The position numbers and the translations under genes are program-made. Of a DNA stretch of 64,000 bases, positions 46,004 through 57,675 are shown in pieces (within the stretch, counting starts at the first letter, position 1; every line of letters starts with the position of its first letter). The stretch covers positions 28,871,925-28,935,924 of the forward strand of contig NC_083885.1 of assembly GCF_032452875.1 (NCBI RefSeq), in the 5' to 3' direction. A model generated the notes under the pieces. It did not search any database, was not told where the DNA came from, and saw nothing but the letters and a program-made list of their open reading frames with translations. Source of the DNA: Bos javanicus. Lineage: Eukaryota; Chordata; Mammalia; Artiodactyla; Bovidae.

Positions 46004-47123
46004 ATTTAGTATCATCAAGAATAAGCATCTTTGTGTTTGGTTTGTATTTGGACTGCTGTAATACTATGAAGAGAAAGCAATAAAGAACAGAATCATTTCT
46101 GTGGAGTGTTACGAGTCTAAGAGGTAAAAAATCTTTCAAGACAATTATCTGCTGAATTATAGCTTACAAAATGTGTCATTATCATCATGAAAACCATTTT
46201 CTTTACCTAGATCCACAGTCTAGTATTCGAAAAAGATTTATCCTAAGTAGCAAGTATACTCATCTTTTTATAGTTTAAGGAACTATAATTGTGCTGAATC
46301 ATGATACAGACGCAATTTAACAAATTTAATAATGCAGGTAACATTCAAGAAAAGGACACATTAATTTTGGATTTGCTATAATTCAAATAGCCCTATTACT
46401 TTAATAGCAAATATTCAATTTAAATTTTGCAATTTTTTCCAAAAAGGTGGAGTGTCAACTCAAATTCTTTAATTTGCATTTAAAAAAATACATTTTTCAT
46501 CAATGTAAAGTACTATTTGTCACCCGGCAGGTAATAATTTCCTATCCAAACTCTTATTTCTGGTGAATATTTTCCTCTTCAAAGACTATTAAATCAAGAA
46601 AATACAACATTTTATGCTAATGCAATCTTTGTAAAAGCTGAGATAAAATTTCAAGTACTGATAATTATGAAAACCCTACAAGTAGATCCTAGAAATATTG
46701 GCTTCCCTTTTTCCTGGGAATGCTGTTCTATCAAAAAGAAATAATTTTCTATATTCATTTTCAAAAGACTAGTTCTGAGGGATGTATTTCCAGAAATGCT
46801 TTTCTGAAACAGGTCATTTAATTCACCCACTGAAGAACCACACGTCATAGTTATGCCTTTGCAAGAGATGCTTAAATATATCATACATATTATTTGTCTT
46901 TGGAATGAAAATTTTAATTTAAAGTAGGTATCAACTCAAAGTAGTAAAACTTTTGAATAACCAAATACATTAAATAATGCAATAATTACACAAATATTTA
47001 TTTAGCACTCATTTTGTTTAAAGAGTTTGCTGAGTCAGGGATTCAAAGAAGGAAAGAATTCTGTTTCCTTAACCAGTTTAGTACCCTTCAGGGGATGAAC
47101 CATTTCGTATTGTACTGATGATG
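46004..47123. other. No gene seen; AT-rich
   Basis: No exon or recognised transposon. The 77-codon minus-strand frame at 46651-46884 has no features. Confidence 0.5.
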
Positions 47124-47140
47124 TTTTTTTTTTTTTTTTT
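47124..47140. repeat. Poly-T tract (17 T)
   Basis: Seen directly. No adjoining retroposon body is recognised; the following 200 bp resemble an ancient repeat that I cannot name. Confidence 0.95.
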
Positions 47141-47491
47141 GGTATGTGTAACAAATACAAAATGACAGTGACTATAGTGATCTTGGAGAGACCGAAATGA
47201 AGAAAGGCTCTGGAGGAGGTGACACTAGAGGTGGGTTAGAAAGCTGAGTTAAAGAAGCAGGGAAATGTACCATAGGCAGAAGGACCAGTGTGGCCAAGGT
47301 ACAAAGTGAGAAAAACTTGCTGTGTTGTGGAAAAGTAGTTGCTTGACATAGGTGAATCTTAGCATATATAGCTTTTGATCATGGGCAAAGTAATAAAGGA
47401 AAAATAAGATTAAAAGGGACTTTCTTTAAAAAAAAAAAAAAGAGAGGGGGAATAAAAGACTTTCTTTGCTGCATTATGCTATTCAGACTTT

Positions 47492-47780
47492 TGGAGAAGG
47501 CAATGGCACCCCACTCCAGTACTCTTGCTTGGAAAATCCCATGGACGGAGGAGCCTGTTAGGCTGCAGTCAATGGGGTCGCTAAGAGTCGGACACGACTG
47601 AGCCACTTCACTTTCACTTTTCACTTTCATGCACTGGAGAACGAAATGGCAGCCCACTCCAGTGTTCTTGCCTGGAGAATCCCAGGGACAGGGGAGCCTG
47701 GTGGGCTGCCGTCTATGGGGTCGCACAGAGTCGGACACGACTGAAGTGACTTAGCATAGCATAGCATAGCATAGCATAGC
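47492..47780 (+). repeat. BOV-A2 SINE with an (AGCAT)n tail
   Basis: Full form from ggagaaggcaatggcacccc; the tail is not (agc)n but about six agcat units at 47753-47780. The flanks attcagacttt (47481-47491) and attgagacttt (47781-47791) are an 11-bp duplication with one mismatch. Confidence 0.97.
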
Positions 47781-47791
47781 ATTGAGACTTT

Positions 47792-48659
47792 ATTCATAAA
47801 GCAAAAGAAAACCATGAGGGTATTTTTACTCAGTTCTTAAATCTACCGTATAAAGAAACATAAAAACTAGTTTATGGATTTTTCTAAAAAAAAAAAATCA
47901 TCCTCAGTTGTGTTTGCCATGCTGATATTGTCTGAACTCTGAATTTTTGAAAGAGAAACTCAATACTTTTAATACTCATGAAGGTGGCTGGCATGTCAAC
48001 CTTAGAGAGGAAAATCCTTAATTAAGGCTCAGATCTGCCACAGGGAAGCAGCAATCTTTCCCATATTGATCTAGATAAACTGCTTAGGAGAGTGAAAATG
48101 CCATTGTCTCTATTTGTTTTCCTTACACAGCCAGAAGTTGAATTACTACTGTTTGGGCTTCAGCAAAATAAACCTATGATGCTCCACCCAGTCTCCTTCA
48201 CTCTTATTTCTGGAAGCTGATCAAGGCCACAGCTGTGTGTTAGGAAGGCTCTTACACTCACTGTAGTTTCCCTCTGGCCAACGTCTCTGGGGACCTTGCT
48301 TTCAGGACACTGGTGTGAAGGTGCTCTTGAGGACATTGAGGGAGAGATCATCAACATCCTGACTAGAGCAGTTGCTCTTTTGAGCAGAAAGTCACTGACA
48401 GAAGTGAAAAATAGGAACTTTCCAACCCCTCAAATCTTTTTCTTTAATAAGTTTTTTGGGTAATCAATATAAAGCCATATCAAGTGCTTTTTGTGTTTGT
48501 AAAGAAATGGGAAAACCATCTATTGTTATGTAGTTAATTAATCATTAAGCTACTTTTAACCAAATTGCAGGGAGCTTATAGTTAGATTGAAGACTGCTGT
48601 AAAACTTTCGATGTGGTGTTCTCTTGCCTAGGGACATATTTCTGTTAAAATGTGATGTG
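47792..48659. other. No gene seen
   Basis: An A tract at 47886-47896. No recognised repeat; the 65-codon frame at 48160-48357 (minus) is unsupported. Confidence 0.5.
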
Positions 48660-48845
48660 GAGGGACCTAGAAGGGTAATGCAGATAACTGAGGTCATGTG
48701 ATGACCTGGAAGGGTGGGATAGGGGGGTTGGAGGGAGGCTCAAGAGACAGGGGGATGTATACATATAGCTGATTCACTTTGTTGTACAGGAGACACTAAC
48801 ATGACCTTGTAAAGCAGTTATACTCCAATAATACAATTTACAAAA
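48660..48845 (+). mobile_element. L1 3' UTR fragment, older artiodactyl type
   Basis: gatgacctggaagggtggga, a G-rich part, gtatacatatagctgattca, ctttgttgtacaggagacac and tatactccaataatac. Very short 5'-truncated copy. Confidence 0.88.
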
Positions 48846-49162
48846 AAAGGTATGGCAGTTATTAGTTGTAGATATAATGCAGTTATCCACAGATAGGCCT
48901 TAGGGTAAGTTTTCAGCTATAGAGCCCCAGATGCAGTCCACGTGAAGTTTTATTAAGGAAGAGCTTCTAGGGAGAGTACCTGTGATCATGCATGTGGCTG
49001 ATTCTCTCCCATTTCCTGATCTGTTCACCTCTTCTACTAAGAATTCCACAGAAAGTAAATTTAGTTTGATCCCAAAGGGAAACTCTATAGATTAATTTGT
49101 GCCTCATTTTGTACTGAACAAAGCCAAGAGTGCTGATGTCTTCCTGTTCCAACATTCAGGCT
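48846..49162. other. No gene seen
   Basis: No recognised repeat or coding signal. Confidence 0.5.
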
Positions 49163-49171
49163 CAGAGGATC

Positions 49172-49385
49172 CCAAGTGAAGTGAAGTCGCTCAGTCATGT
49201 CTGACTCTTTTCGACCCCATGGACTGTAACCCACCAGGCTCTCTGTCCATGGGATTCTCCAGGCAAGAATACTGGAGTGGGTTGCCATTTCCTTCTCCAG
49301 GGGATCTTCCCGACCCAGGGATCGAACTCAGGTCTCCCGCATTGCAGGCAGATGCTTTAACCTCTGAGCCACTTGGGAAGCCCAC
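49172..49385 (-). repeat. Bov-tA SINE, antisense, with target duplication
   Basis: The tail caagtgaagtgaagtcgctc leads through the reverse body to the tRNA head ending acctctgagccacttgggaa. The 9-bp duplication cagaggatc is at 49163-49171 and 49386-49394. One of the best-preserved Bov-tA copies here. Confidence 0.96.
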
Positions 49386-49394
49386 CAGAGGATC

Positions 49395-49639
49395 ATGCCA
49401 CTTCTTTCATACAGAAATTGGTGTCTGTGGTCCTCCTGGGCTACTGGAGCCACCATGTAAAGAGCTGGAGTGGTTTGGAATATAAGTCTGCTTATCCTCT
49501 GGGAAGAGCATAAAAAGGCTAAGAAAATAAATATAGGTATTCAAGGGATCTTGTTGGAGTAAATAAATTCTTTATTTAAATTCAATCAACAATTTAATTG
49601 AATGATGGATGCATAAAGATTTTGATGAGAAGTTATAGG
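49395..49639. other. No gene seen
   Basis: Short unique stretch before the LTR-like candidate; nothing recognised. Confidence 0.5.
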
Positions 49640-50132
49640 GACCTTGGGAAAGCTAATTTGCAGTCAGGGCTCTCCTGATGTGCAGGCCACCTAAGTATAA
49701 CCATCTAGGATAGGCATACAACTTTAAAGCAAAATTTATTGAAATGGCAATAAAGATTGGAGAGGTGTTTATTTGTATTACCCACATATTCTAGGGAGTG
49801 GTGGATTCTAACAGAAAGATCATTGGGATAGTTGTCAGTATGGAAGTCAGAGCTCCTATTTGTTTCATGCCAGTGTCTTAGGATAGGATATAGGGATGCT
49901 AAGCATTTCTGTCTTGTATGCCGCAACTGTGATGCACCAGTCAGACTCTCCTCTTTAAGGCTGAGGCATGTATTTCCATAGCTACAAATAATTTTAGACA
50001 GTAATGCTACACAGGTGAGTCTTTCCCTAAGAAATTGTCTTTGGCCAAACTGTGCAGTTTCACCCAATGCTAGGTCCCCTCTCTCAGAAGGGTACCTACA
50101 TCTGGTAGGAATTAAACTACAAAGATCTGGCC
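49640..50132 (-). repeat. Possible LTR-like or retroviral remnant
   Basis: The minus strand has a 120-codon open frame (50067 to 49705) and, at its end, an AATAAA (complement of tttattg near 49735-49741) followed by an U5-like tgctttaaagttgtatgcct. This could be an old LTR, but no terminal motif or partner is visible. The frame has no recognised domain. Confidence 0.25.
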
Positions 50133-50145
50133 CTACCCTTTAATT

Positions 50146-50265
50146 GGAGAAGGAAACCTATTCCAGTACTATTGCCTGGAAAAGTCCATGGATGGAGGAG
50201 CCTAGTAGGCTACAGTCCATGGGTCGGAAAGAGTTGGACACGACTGAGCGACTTCTATACTTATA
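50146..50265 (+). repeat. BovA monomer SINE with perfect target duplication
   Basis: A single BovA unit from ggagaaggaaacctattcca to gactgagcgacttctatact. The perfect 13-bp duplication ctaccctttaatt is at 50133-50145 and 50266-50278. It carries no tRNA head, so it is a 5'-truncated copy. Confidence 0.95.
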
Positions 50266-50539
50266 CTACCCTTTAATTCTGAAATATTAGAGATATCCCA
50301 TAGCAGAGCTACTGATAGGATTTCTTGAGACTTCCTTTGTAATTGCATCACAGTTCAACTTCCTCTGTCCAGTGTTACTTCTCTAATTCCCTCATAGTTG
50401 TACCCCAGAATTCTCTCCAAGAAGGTTGCTGAAGTTATATGTGTGGCTTGAAGTCTGTTTTTTAAGGAATATGATATAAAAATATGATCCTAGAAAGAAA
50501 AATCTAAAACAGAATAATATATTTTATTGTAGCTAAATA

Positions 50540-51590
50540 AACTTGAAATAAAACTTAACACTTTCACATTTTAAAGTATACAAGTCAGTGGCATTAAGTA
50601 CCTTCACAGTGGTATTAAGAACCTCTTCACCACTCTGTAGGTTCAGAAAATTTTCATTGCTCTGAGTGGAAATGCTGTACTCACTAGTGAAGAACTCCTC
50701 ATTCCTGTTCCCATCAGCCGTAAGCAACTGCTACTCTGTTTTCTGTCTCTCTACATTTACATATTCTGGACTTTAGTGTAAAACTGAAACATAGATTCAG
50801 CCTTTTATGTCTGGTTTCTTTTATTTAGCACATGTTTTCAAGCTTCATTCTGTATTGTAGCATGTATCAATGGTTTTCCCCTTTTTAGGGCTAAATAATA
50901 TTCTATTGTATGAGACTCTGATGCTGGGAGGGATTGGGGGCAGGAGGAGAAGGGGATGACAGAGGATGAGATGGCTGGATGGCATCACTGACTCGATGGA
51001 CATGAGTCTCAGTGAACTCTGGGAAATGGTGATGGACAGGGAGGCCTGGCGTGCTGCGATTCATGGGGTTGCAAAGAGTCGGACACAACTGAGCGACTGA
51101 TCTGATCTGATTGTATGAGTGTATCACATTTTGTTATTCACTAGTCCATTGATAGACATTGGGATTGTTTCTTTCTTTCAGATATTATAAATAGTGCTGC
51201 TATGAACATTTGTATGCAAGTTTTTTAGTTCTCATTTTCAATTCTTTTGGGCATATACCTAGGTATAGAATTAGTCATATGGCAATTCTATTTTTAACTT
51301 GTTGAGGAAAGGCCAAACTGTCCTTCGTTATGGCTGCATCATTTTACCACCAGTTTCCAGTTTCTTCACATTCTCTCTGACATTTGTTGTTTCCTGTTTG
51401 TTTGAATATTTTGAATATATCTAGCAGCTGTAAGGTAGTATCTCATTGTGGTTCTGATTTGCATAATCCAAATAACTAGTGATGTTGAGCATCTTTTCAT
51501 GTACTCATGTGTAGTCCTTTACCCATCTTAAATTGGAATGTTTATCTTTTAATTGTTGAGTTGGAAGGGTTACATATTTAGAATAGGAGT
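50540..51590 (-). mobile_element. Old L1 (L1M-like), antisense, split by BovB
   Basis: Reverse-layout blocks: gtatacaagtcagtggcatt (50577), gtctctctacatttacatat (50745), ttctattgtatgag (50901), then tgctgctatgaacatttgta, gtagtatctcattgtggttc (51434) and gttgagcatcttttcatgta (51484). It is decayed, with no frame. A BovB piece at 50915-51109 interrupts it. Confidence 0.78.
50915..51109 (+). mobile_element. BovB 3' end with target duplication, nested in old L1
   Basis: From actctgatgctgggagggat to the tail gactgatctgatctg. The perfect 10-bp duplication attgtatgag is at 50905-50914 and 51110-51119. It is a 195-bp 5'-truncated copy close to the family consensus, so relatively young. Confidence 0.96.
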
Positions 51591-51779
51591 TTGGAGCAAG
51601 AGTGCATGCTGTCCAGTTGATGATATCACTTGCATCTCTGACAGTGTCCTGATATCATCTCACATGCTATAGAGATGCACATGTGCTAACTTTCACCTAT
51701 AGTGAATTGAGATGAGATATTGTGGAAGAAAATACTTGGTCAGGCCTGATACCTTAAGTATTTGAGAGGCTCTAGGAAA

Positions 51780-52031
51780 ACTCTTGCCTGGAAAATCCCA
51801 TGGATGGAGGAGCCTAGTGGGCTGCAGTCCATGGGGTCACCAAGAGTCGGACATGACTAAGCGACTCCACTTTTACTTTTCACTTTCATGCATTGGATAA
51901 GGAAATGGCAACCCACTCCAGCGTTCTTGCCTGGAGAATCCCAGGGACGGGGGAACCTGATGGACTGCCGTCTATGGGGTGGCACAGAGTCGGACAAGAC
52001 TGAAGCAACTTAGCAGCAGCAGCAGCAGCAG
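51780..52031 (+). repeat. BOV-A2 SINE, 5'-truncated
   Basis: Starts inside the first monomer at ctcttgcctggaaaatccca and keeps the linker, second monomer and an (agc)n tail of about seven units (52013-52031). No clear duplication. Confidence 0.94.
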
Positions 52032-53804
52032 GAATTTTCTAATGACAAGCATTATGGTATTAAATGCCTCTTGCTAGGAGTTATCAATGTATTGGAGAAA
52101 TACAGTAGAAGTGTGTAAGAAATTAACAGCCAAATCACCGATTAAAAGCTAAATTCAGTCAAAAGCCAGAGTTCCTCTGTGTCAGCATATAAGAGACACG
52201 ATTATCTCCTAGAGCTTGAGTGCACAAAAAGCTGAGGATCACAGTGGAAACTTAATTTTAATGACAATAGAGTTCCTAGAGCCTGTTAAATTCTTAAAAC
52301 CATAGTCTGCTATGGTTGACAACAACTGGGATCAAGAGACCTGGGATGGGAACATCCATGTTGATTCACTCAAAAATATTAAATCCCCATATTTCTCTGA
52401 ACTCTGTGACTGCAGAGTGTCTTCCATTTGGATAAAGGTTTGGACCTTCCCCATAGCCTTGCTTGAAGACGATGCACAGCTTGCCTCAGAGGTGGACATC
52501 TGTCTTCCTCAGACTATGCTCCCATCTCCTCTTCTGATCATCAGACCAATAATGAGGGTCAAGTCACAGCATAGGCCAAATAGGAAACTTGGATATGCAA
52601 AGAAAGGAAGGAGACTACATGGAGAGCATAATATTTAATACTAGAGCATGTATCAGAAAGAGAGCATATGAGATTCAACTTAGGATGCTAGGTTTTTGCA
52701 GGAGATACTGATGGGACAGGGAGCATAATGACCATGGAGCATTTTTCAACATGAAGATCTGTTCCACAAGACAAGATTTACCACTGTGTAAAGAACCCTA
52801 GAAGATGGTGCTAATCTTTGTCTATGATTGCTTTTGTAATATTGGAGAAAGTGATGATTCACAGTAAGGAAACTAGAAATGCCAATATTGCCATGGCAGA
52901 AAGAGGCGAAACCAAAAGGCATATATAATAAATGGGCATGCAAGAGGAAAGATAGTGTATAGCCTGAAAAACTTCATCTACTAACTACACCTCACAAGAA
53001 GATGAAAGACATTGGGTTTACTAAAGGATAAAGAATCTGCTGGTGAATGTGTCACTAACATTACTGAGAAAATATTGATGACTGTCTTCTGAATGCTAGG
53101 GCTAAACATAAAATATATTGTTAGAGAAATTGATTCCATTGCAACAGTAGAAACCATAAGGTCCCTGAAATAATAGAGACCAGATGGTGGTGCTGCACTG
53201 TCAAGGGCTTAGGTGGGGGCTATTATTTTAACAAGAAGTAGAGTTGGAGTGACAGCCAAGGGACCTTAATGTAGATTACTACTGAGACAGTATGTAAATA
53301 GAAGGCAGCATCCCCAAGAAGCAAGATAGATGAGCAGCCAACAAGGGCATTAGTTAATCTGTGTAATCAAATAAATTAAAGATAGATAATCATAAAAGCC
53401 CCACTTAAAAAAATGATCATCTCTTTAGACATACTGTTTGTTGATAGAAGACACCAGAATCCTAATTCCAGTCCAAAGAAAATGGTATATAGTAATGATT
53501 TTCCCATTCCTTTCCCAAGGGTCCTAGAACCATTTCCTTAGGTATCTAAATACTTAGAATAGATACTATCTGAACATTTTGAATATTTTATGAGTTCATT
53601 TTTGCATGAGTGATGCAGAATCTGAAGCTTTATTAGTCTGTTTCCTTCCCTTGGGAATATAATTTATGGTGACCAGGCAAATAAAGAAGTCTTGGGCCAT
53701 ATCTGGCTCATAGTGGGCGCACTGAATTTATGGAACCACTCAGTGGTCATTTTGATGGAGATACACTTGCTTGCTGAAAGAACCCCCCAACACCCCCCCA
53801 CTCC

Positions 53805-53833
53805 TCGCGCGCACACACACACACACACACACA
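53805..53833. repeat. (GC)n(AC)n microsatellite
   Basis: cgcgcgc followed by about eleven AC units, preceded by C-rich aaccccccaacaccccccc at 53781-53799. Alternating purine-pyrimidine with GC units is the Z-DNA-prone type. Confidence 0.92.
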
Positions 53834-54202
53834 ATTCTTTGACCTGTGGGGAAGACCTGTCACAGTGGGGAACCCAGTTGGAAGCTACCTCAGGATTATG
53901 TTAACTATCTCTCACTCTATCACAAAACAGACCAAGGGGTCCTACAGTTTTTGGATGGCCCACACAGGTTCACATTTGTCCACAATATCTTTGCTATGTA
54001 TTCAATCATATTGTTAACCAAGTCATGTAGGCATGACTGGAAGACTTGGCAAAATATATGTACTCCTGATATTAGGAGATGAAACCAACAAAGATTTAAG
54101 AGCTCAGCATGAGTATATTTAATGGTCTAGCTGTGTGGTGCAAACCAGGATATCTTCTCTAAAGTAAAATATAAATAATTGCACCTTATGTCTTTTAAAA
54201 AT

Positions 54203-54420
54203 GGGTTTCCCTTTTGGCTCAGATGGTAAAGAATCTGCCTGCAAGGCAGAAGACCCAGGTTCAGTCCCTGGGTCAGGAAGATCCCCTGGAGAAGGAAATG
54301 GCTACCCACTCCAGTATTTTTGCCTGGAAAACTCCACAATCAGAGGAACGTCGTGGGCTGCAGTCCATGGGGGTCACAAAGAATTGGACACAACTGAACA
54401 GCTAACACACACATACACAC
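54203..54420 (+). repeat. Bov-tA SINE
   Basis: Head gggtttcccttttggctcag, box-B-like ggttcagtccctgg, BovA body to gaattggacacaactgaaca and an (AC)-rich tail (54404-54420). It interrupts the ERVL-like region. The short flank atgtct at 54189 and 54422 may be a partial duplication. Confidence 0.94.
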
Positions 54421-55479
54421 CATGTCTGTTTGTTTATTTTCTATTCTGGATGCAAAATATTTCACACATTACTTCAACCTTTCATGAATGACACAGAAGA
54501 CTACCATAAGTGGAATTTAGAATTGAAAAGGACTTAATATCTGGTTCTAGCTATAGTACAAATAGCTCTGTCCCTTGAGCCATGGGACTCAACAGATCAT
54601 ATGGTGTTGCATATTATCTGTGATGGAAAAAGATACCATGTAGAATTTATCACAAGCCCATTTAGAGGAATTGCAACGTAGAACCCTACTGTTCTGGAGC
54701 CAGGCCATGTTATCTGTAGCAGAAATCTATACAGAGCAGATTTTGATATGCAGTTAGGTTCTTGTAGAGACAAAGTATCTAATTATGAGTCATCAAACGG
54801 CCTTACAGTCAGAATCATCTATCATGAACTGGATTCTGTCTGTTTCAGTAAGTCATAAGATCGGAGGCATCAGCAACAGTTCTTCCTAAGTTATAAATGT
54901 TACCTCCAAGAGATATGGGCAGAATAGGTTTGAAGAGTAAATGCAGACTGCATAAGCAAGTGGCCTAGAACCCCATATTATCAACCACTGCTACATGGCT
55001 TCCTCCCCCTCAGTTTACACCTATACCACAGAGAAGAACCTTATGGCTAGCTGATGGGTGGTAACAAATAATGTGATCACAAAGACAGCAAGTGGATGAA
55101 CTTATGGGAGTGAGAATCTACTACAAGGAAACATTATGCAAGCAAGTGGATAGAATGACTTGGTAGAAGCAGTGGAATGGGACATGTTTTCAGATTATGG
55201 ATATAGTTTGAATGTAAAGCAAAAATGTTTTCCTGATGAATTAAACAGTCAAGGAATTTTCTAAGATTTTATGCCTAAAGCACATACACACAGATACTCA
55301 CACACAGAGGTTAGCTTTAAAATACACCAAAGATTAAAAAATGTTAATAATTTTACTCTCAATTTTCATAGAATTAATCACAAATATTTTTCCTTCTTGC
55401 TGTTTTGTGTTCAGAATAAGATTTTGATAGAAAACAAAGTGGATACTGGTTGGCTTTAACCATTCTTCTATAGTCAAAT

Positions 55480-56330
55480 AAACAAATTGTTTACTATTTT
55501 CACTGCTGTTAATAATACTGCAAAAAATATATCAATGTATAGAACTTTGCATTTAAGCTTAATTATTCAAAATGACATCACTAGCAATAACAGTCTTTGA
55601 AGTGAAGTGAAGTCGCTCAGTCGTGTCCAACTCTTTGCGATCCCATGGACTATAGCCTACCAGGCTCCTCCATTTCTGGGATTCTCTAGGCAGGAATGCT
55701 GGAGTGGGTTGCCATTTCCTTCTCTGGGAGATCTTCCCAACCCAGGGATCAAACCTGGGTCTCCTCCCGTATTACAGGCAGACGCTTTACCATCTGAGCT
55801 AAATGACAAAAAGTATATGTAGCAAATTATATTACATAATTATATCATTACAATATTACATATATTGCATATTTAATAATATTACATATGCTATATTTAT
55901 ATATGTATAAACAAAACATTTGCCAGTCTAATAGGGATAAATCGTAACTTAGATAAAATGTCTTCATTTGTTTGATTACTATTGATGCAGAAATTGTTTT
56001 CCATAGACTTGGTAAGTACTTAGTATTTCCTTTTTTAACATGATCTGTTCTTTTTCTATTTTACTTCTTGAATTTTGGTATTTTTCTTATTGATTTGTGT
56101 AAATTTCTATATTAATAAAGACTTTGTCAGTTTGCCACATTTGCTGGAAATGCTTTTGGCAGCATTTTTTGAAGTAGGCTTTTTATAGCTTTTTGTTGAT
56201 ATGTTGCTTTGTGAATGCTTCTTTATTTCTAAATTTAAAACTGTATCCACATGTCAGAATTTTTTCTCAACAGCCTATTCCATTTTCTCTTAGTTATCTA
56301 TACTTTCATCTTAATACTGAATTCTTTTTT
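55480..56330 (-). repeat. Degraded old L1 (or HAL1-like), antisense, split by Bov-tA
   Basis: Reverse-layout blocks: ttcactgctgttaataatac (55499) and after the SINE ttattgatttgtgtaaattt (56088), gactttgtcagtttgccaca (56119). Strong decay and AT expansion (55830-55915); boundaries are approximate. Confidence 0.45.
55600..55800 (-). repeat. Bov-tA SINE, antisense
   Basis: The tail gaagtgaagtgaagtcgctc leads into the reverse body and the tRNA head ending gctttaccatctgagct. The box-B complement is intact-looking (ccagggatcaaacc). No clear duplication. Confidence 0.94.
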
Positions 56331-57675
56331 TCTCTTGCTGTGTTGCAACTTCACGGTTATATATAAGGTAGAAAGAGAGAAGTATCTTACCCAAGCCCCC
56401 TCTCTTCACTTCAGCTTGGTTGGTGACAGAGAAGATCAAAATAGAAACCATTTGCAAAGCTAGCCAAACAATAGTATTTCACATGGGAGATATTAAACTT
56501 GGTGTTTTTAAGATGATCAATCAATAATATATATCATAGAATAGTTAAAAAGAGAAAAGCTTTTTAAATGCAGGCTATTAAATAATATAAGCTGATTACT
56601 ATTAGCTCCAATAATTCACTGCTCCTTTTCCTTTCCACATTCAGGTTATTGTACTAGTCAAATAAAAACACCTATATGTCCAGAGAGCTCTATGATTTTA
56701 ATATAATTCCTGGCTAAATCAAATAATATTTACTATTTAGTATCCAGTTTATTCTTTATATCAATTTTAGACAAAGAAGATAAGAGTGCAGACTCAGAGG
56801 AACTAAATAACAAATTCAATAATACTTTAATATAGAAAAATGAATAAATCAATGGGAGAGAGAAAAGAGAGAAAAAGCTGTGATATATATTTTTTAATAT
56901 CCTGGATGTGAAATAGCATTTCTCACACCATTATCAGCACAATTTGAAGTCATTCAAATGCAGTCTTCTTTGCTTTAGAGGAACCTGCAGGTTCTCCAAC
57001 AGCAGCTGGGACCCCTATCTACTTTCTCTTTGAAAACTTTAAATTCAGCATCATGTTCTCTGCCAAAATTTCAATGGGTTAGAGGATAAACCAGTAAAAT
57101 CTTGGAATAGCAGGATGATTTATGGAGAAAAATGATCGGCCAATCTACCTATTACACTCTTTGCCTGTATTATACTGAAAGAAAGTGGCAGGTTTGAAAT
57201 ACAAAGGTTTGAACATTTAAGGACACTAAAGTCCTATTTCCAGACCCTATCACAGCAATGTGAATGCTTTAAAGAAGAGATTCAGGGAGCTGTCTGCTTA
57301 TTACTCAGCACAGCATTGCTCCCAGTTATACCCTCTTCAATCTCCATCAGCCCTCCTAATGAATATAATTTCAATTCCCAGGTGTGGCCTTGCCATATTT
57401 TCCTCTGTTACTTTCAAAGTCAAATGAAAAGAAGATCTACTTTTTCCTACTCCTGGGCACACCAATAATTTCACCTTTTCCCAATCGGTACTAATTAGTA
57501 TTTATCAAGGAAGAAAAAAGTGACAAGGCTGCTATTTTTCTTCTATCTTTATCTGTATCTCATAGTTTTTCTACACTTATTTTAAAAATTTTGTATCATT
57601 TTTTCGGTGTTAGAGTTTTAAACAGTCTTTTAAACCAAAACCAGTGTAATATAGAACATGAGACCCCCTACATTT
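56331..57675. other. No gene seen
   Basis: AT-rich with no recognised repeat. 56930-57440 is somewhat less AT-rich, but no open frame exceeds background. Confidence 0.5.

Larger units (their letters stand above)
52150..55200 (+). mobile_element. Decayed ERVL-like endogenous retrovirus internal region
   Basis: An old copy recognised by texture and two pol segments. At about 53880-54040 the frame reads LPQDYVN, then later FVHNIFAMYSI, positions matching the RT block before and at the catalytic site; the expected aspartate pair is not intact. At 54570-55060 the order fits the RT-RNase H connection (a catgggactcaacagatcat block, tatcatgaactggattctgt). 52280-53600 is probably the upstream gag/protease part, by position only. 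Stops and frameshifts are frequent, and no LTR is seen. A CA repeat and a Bov-tA lie inside. Confidence 0.5.

Noticed and set aside
43316..52031. Repeated similar units (BOV-A2 copies) as a possible array such as CRISPR
   Set aside because: The copies are dispersed, in both orientations, hundreds of bases long and individually flanked by target duplications: SINEs, not an array.
52312..52638. 108-codon frame considered as a host exon
   Set aside because: It lies within the ERVL-like decayed region, has no splice context and no recognised host domain. It is better explained as a chance-open remnant.
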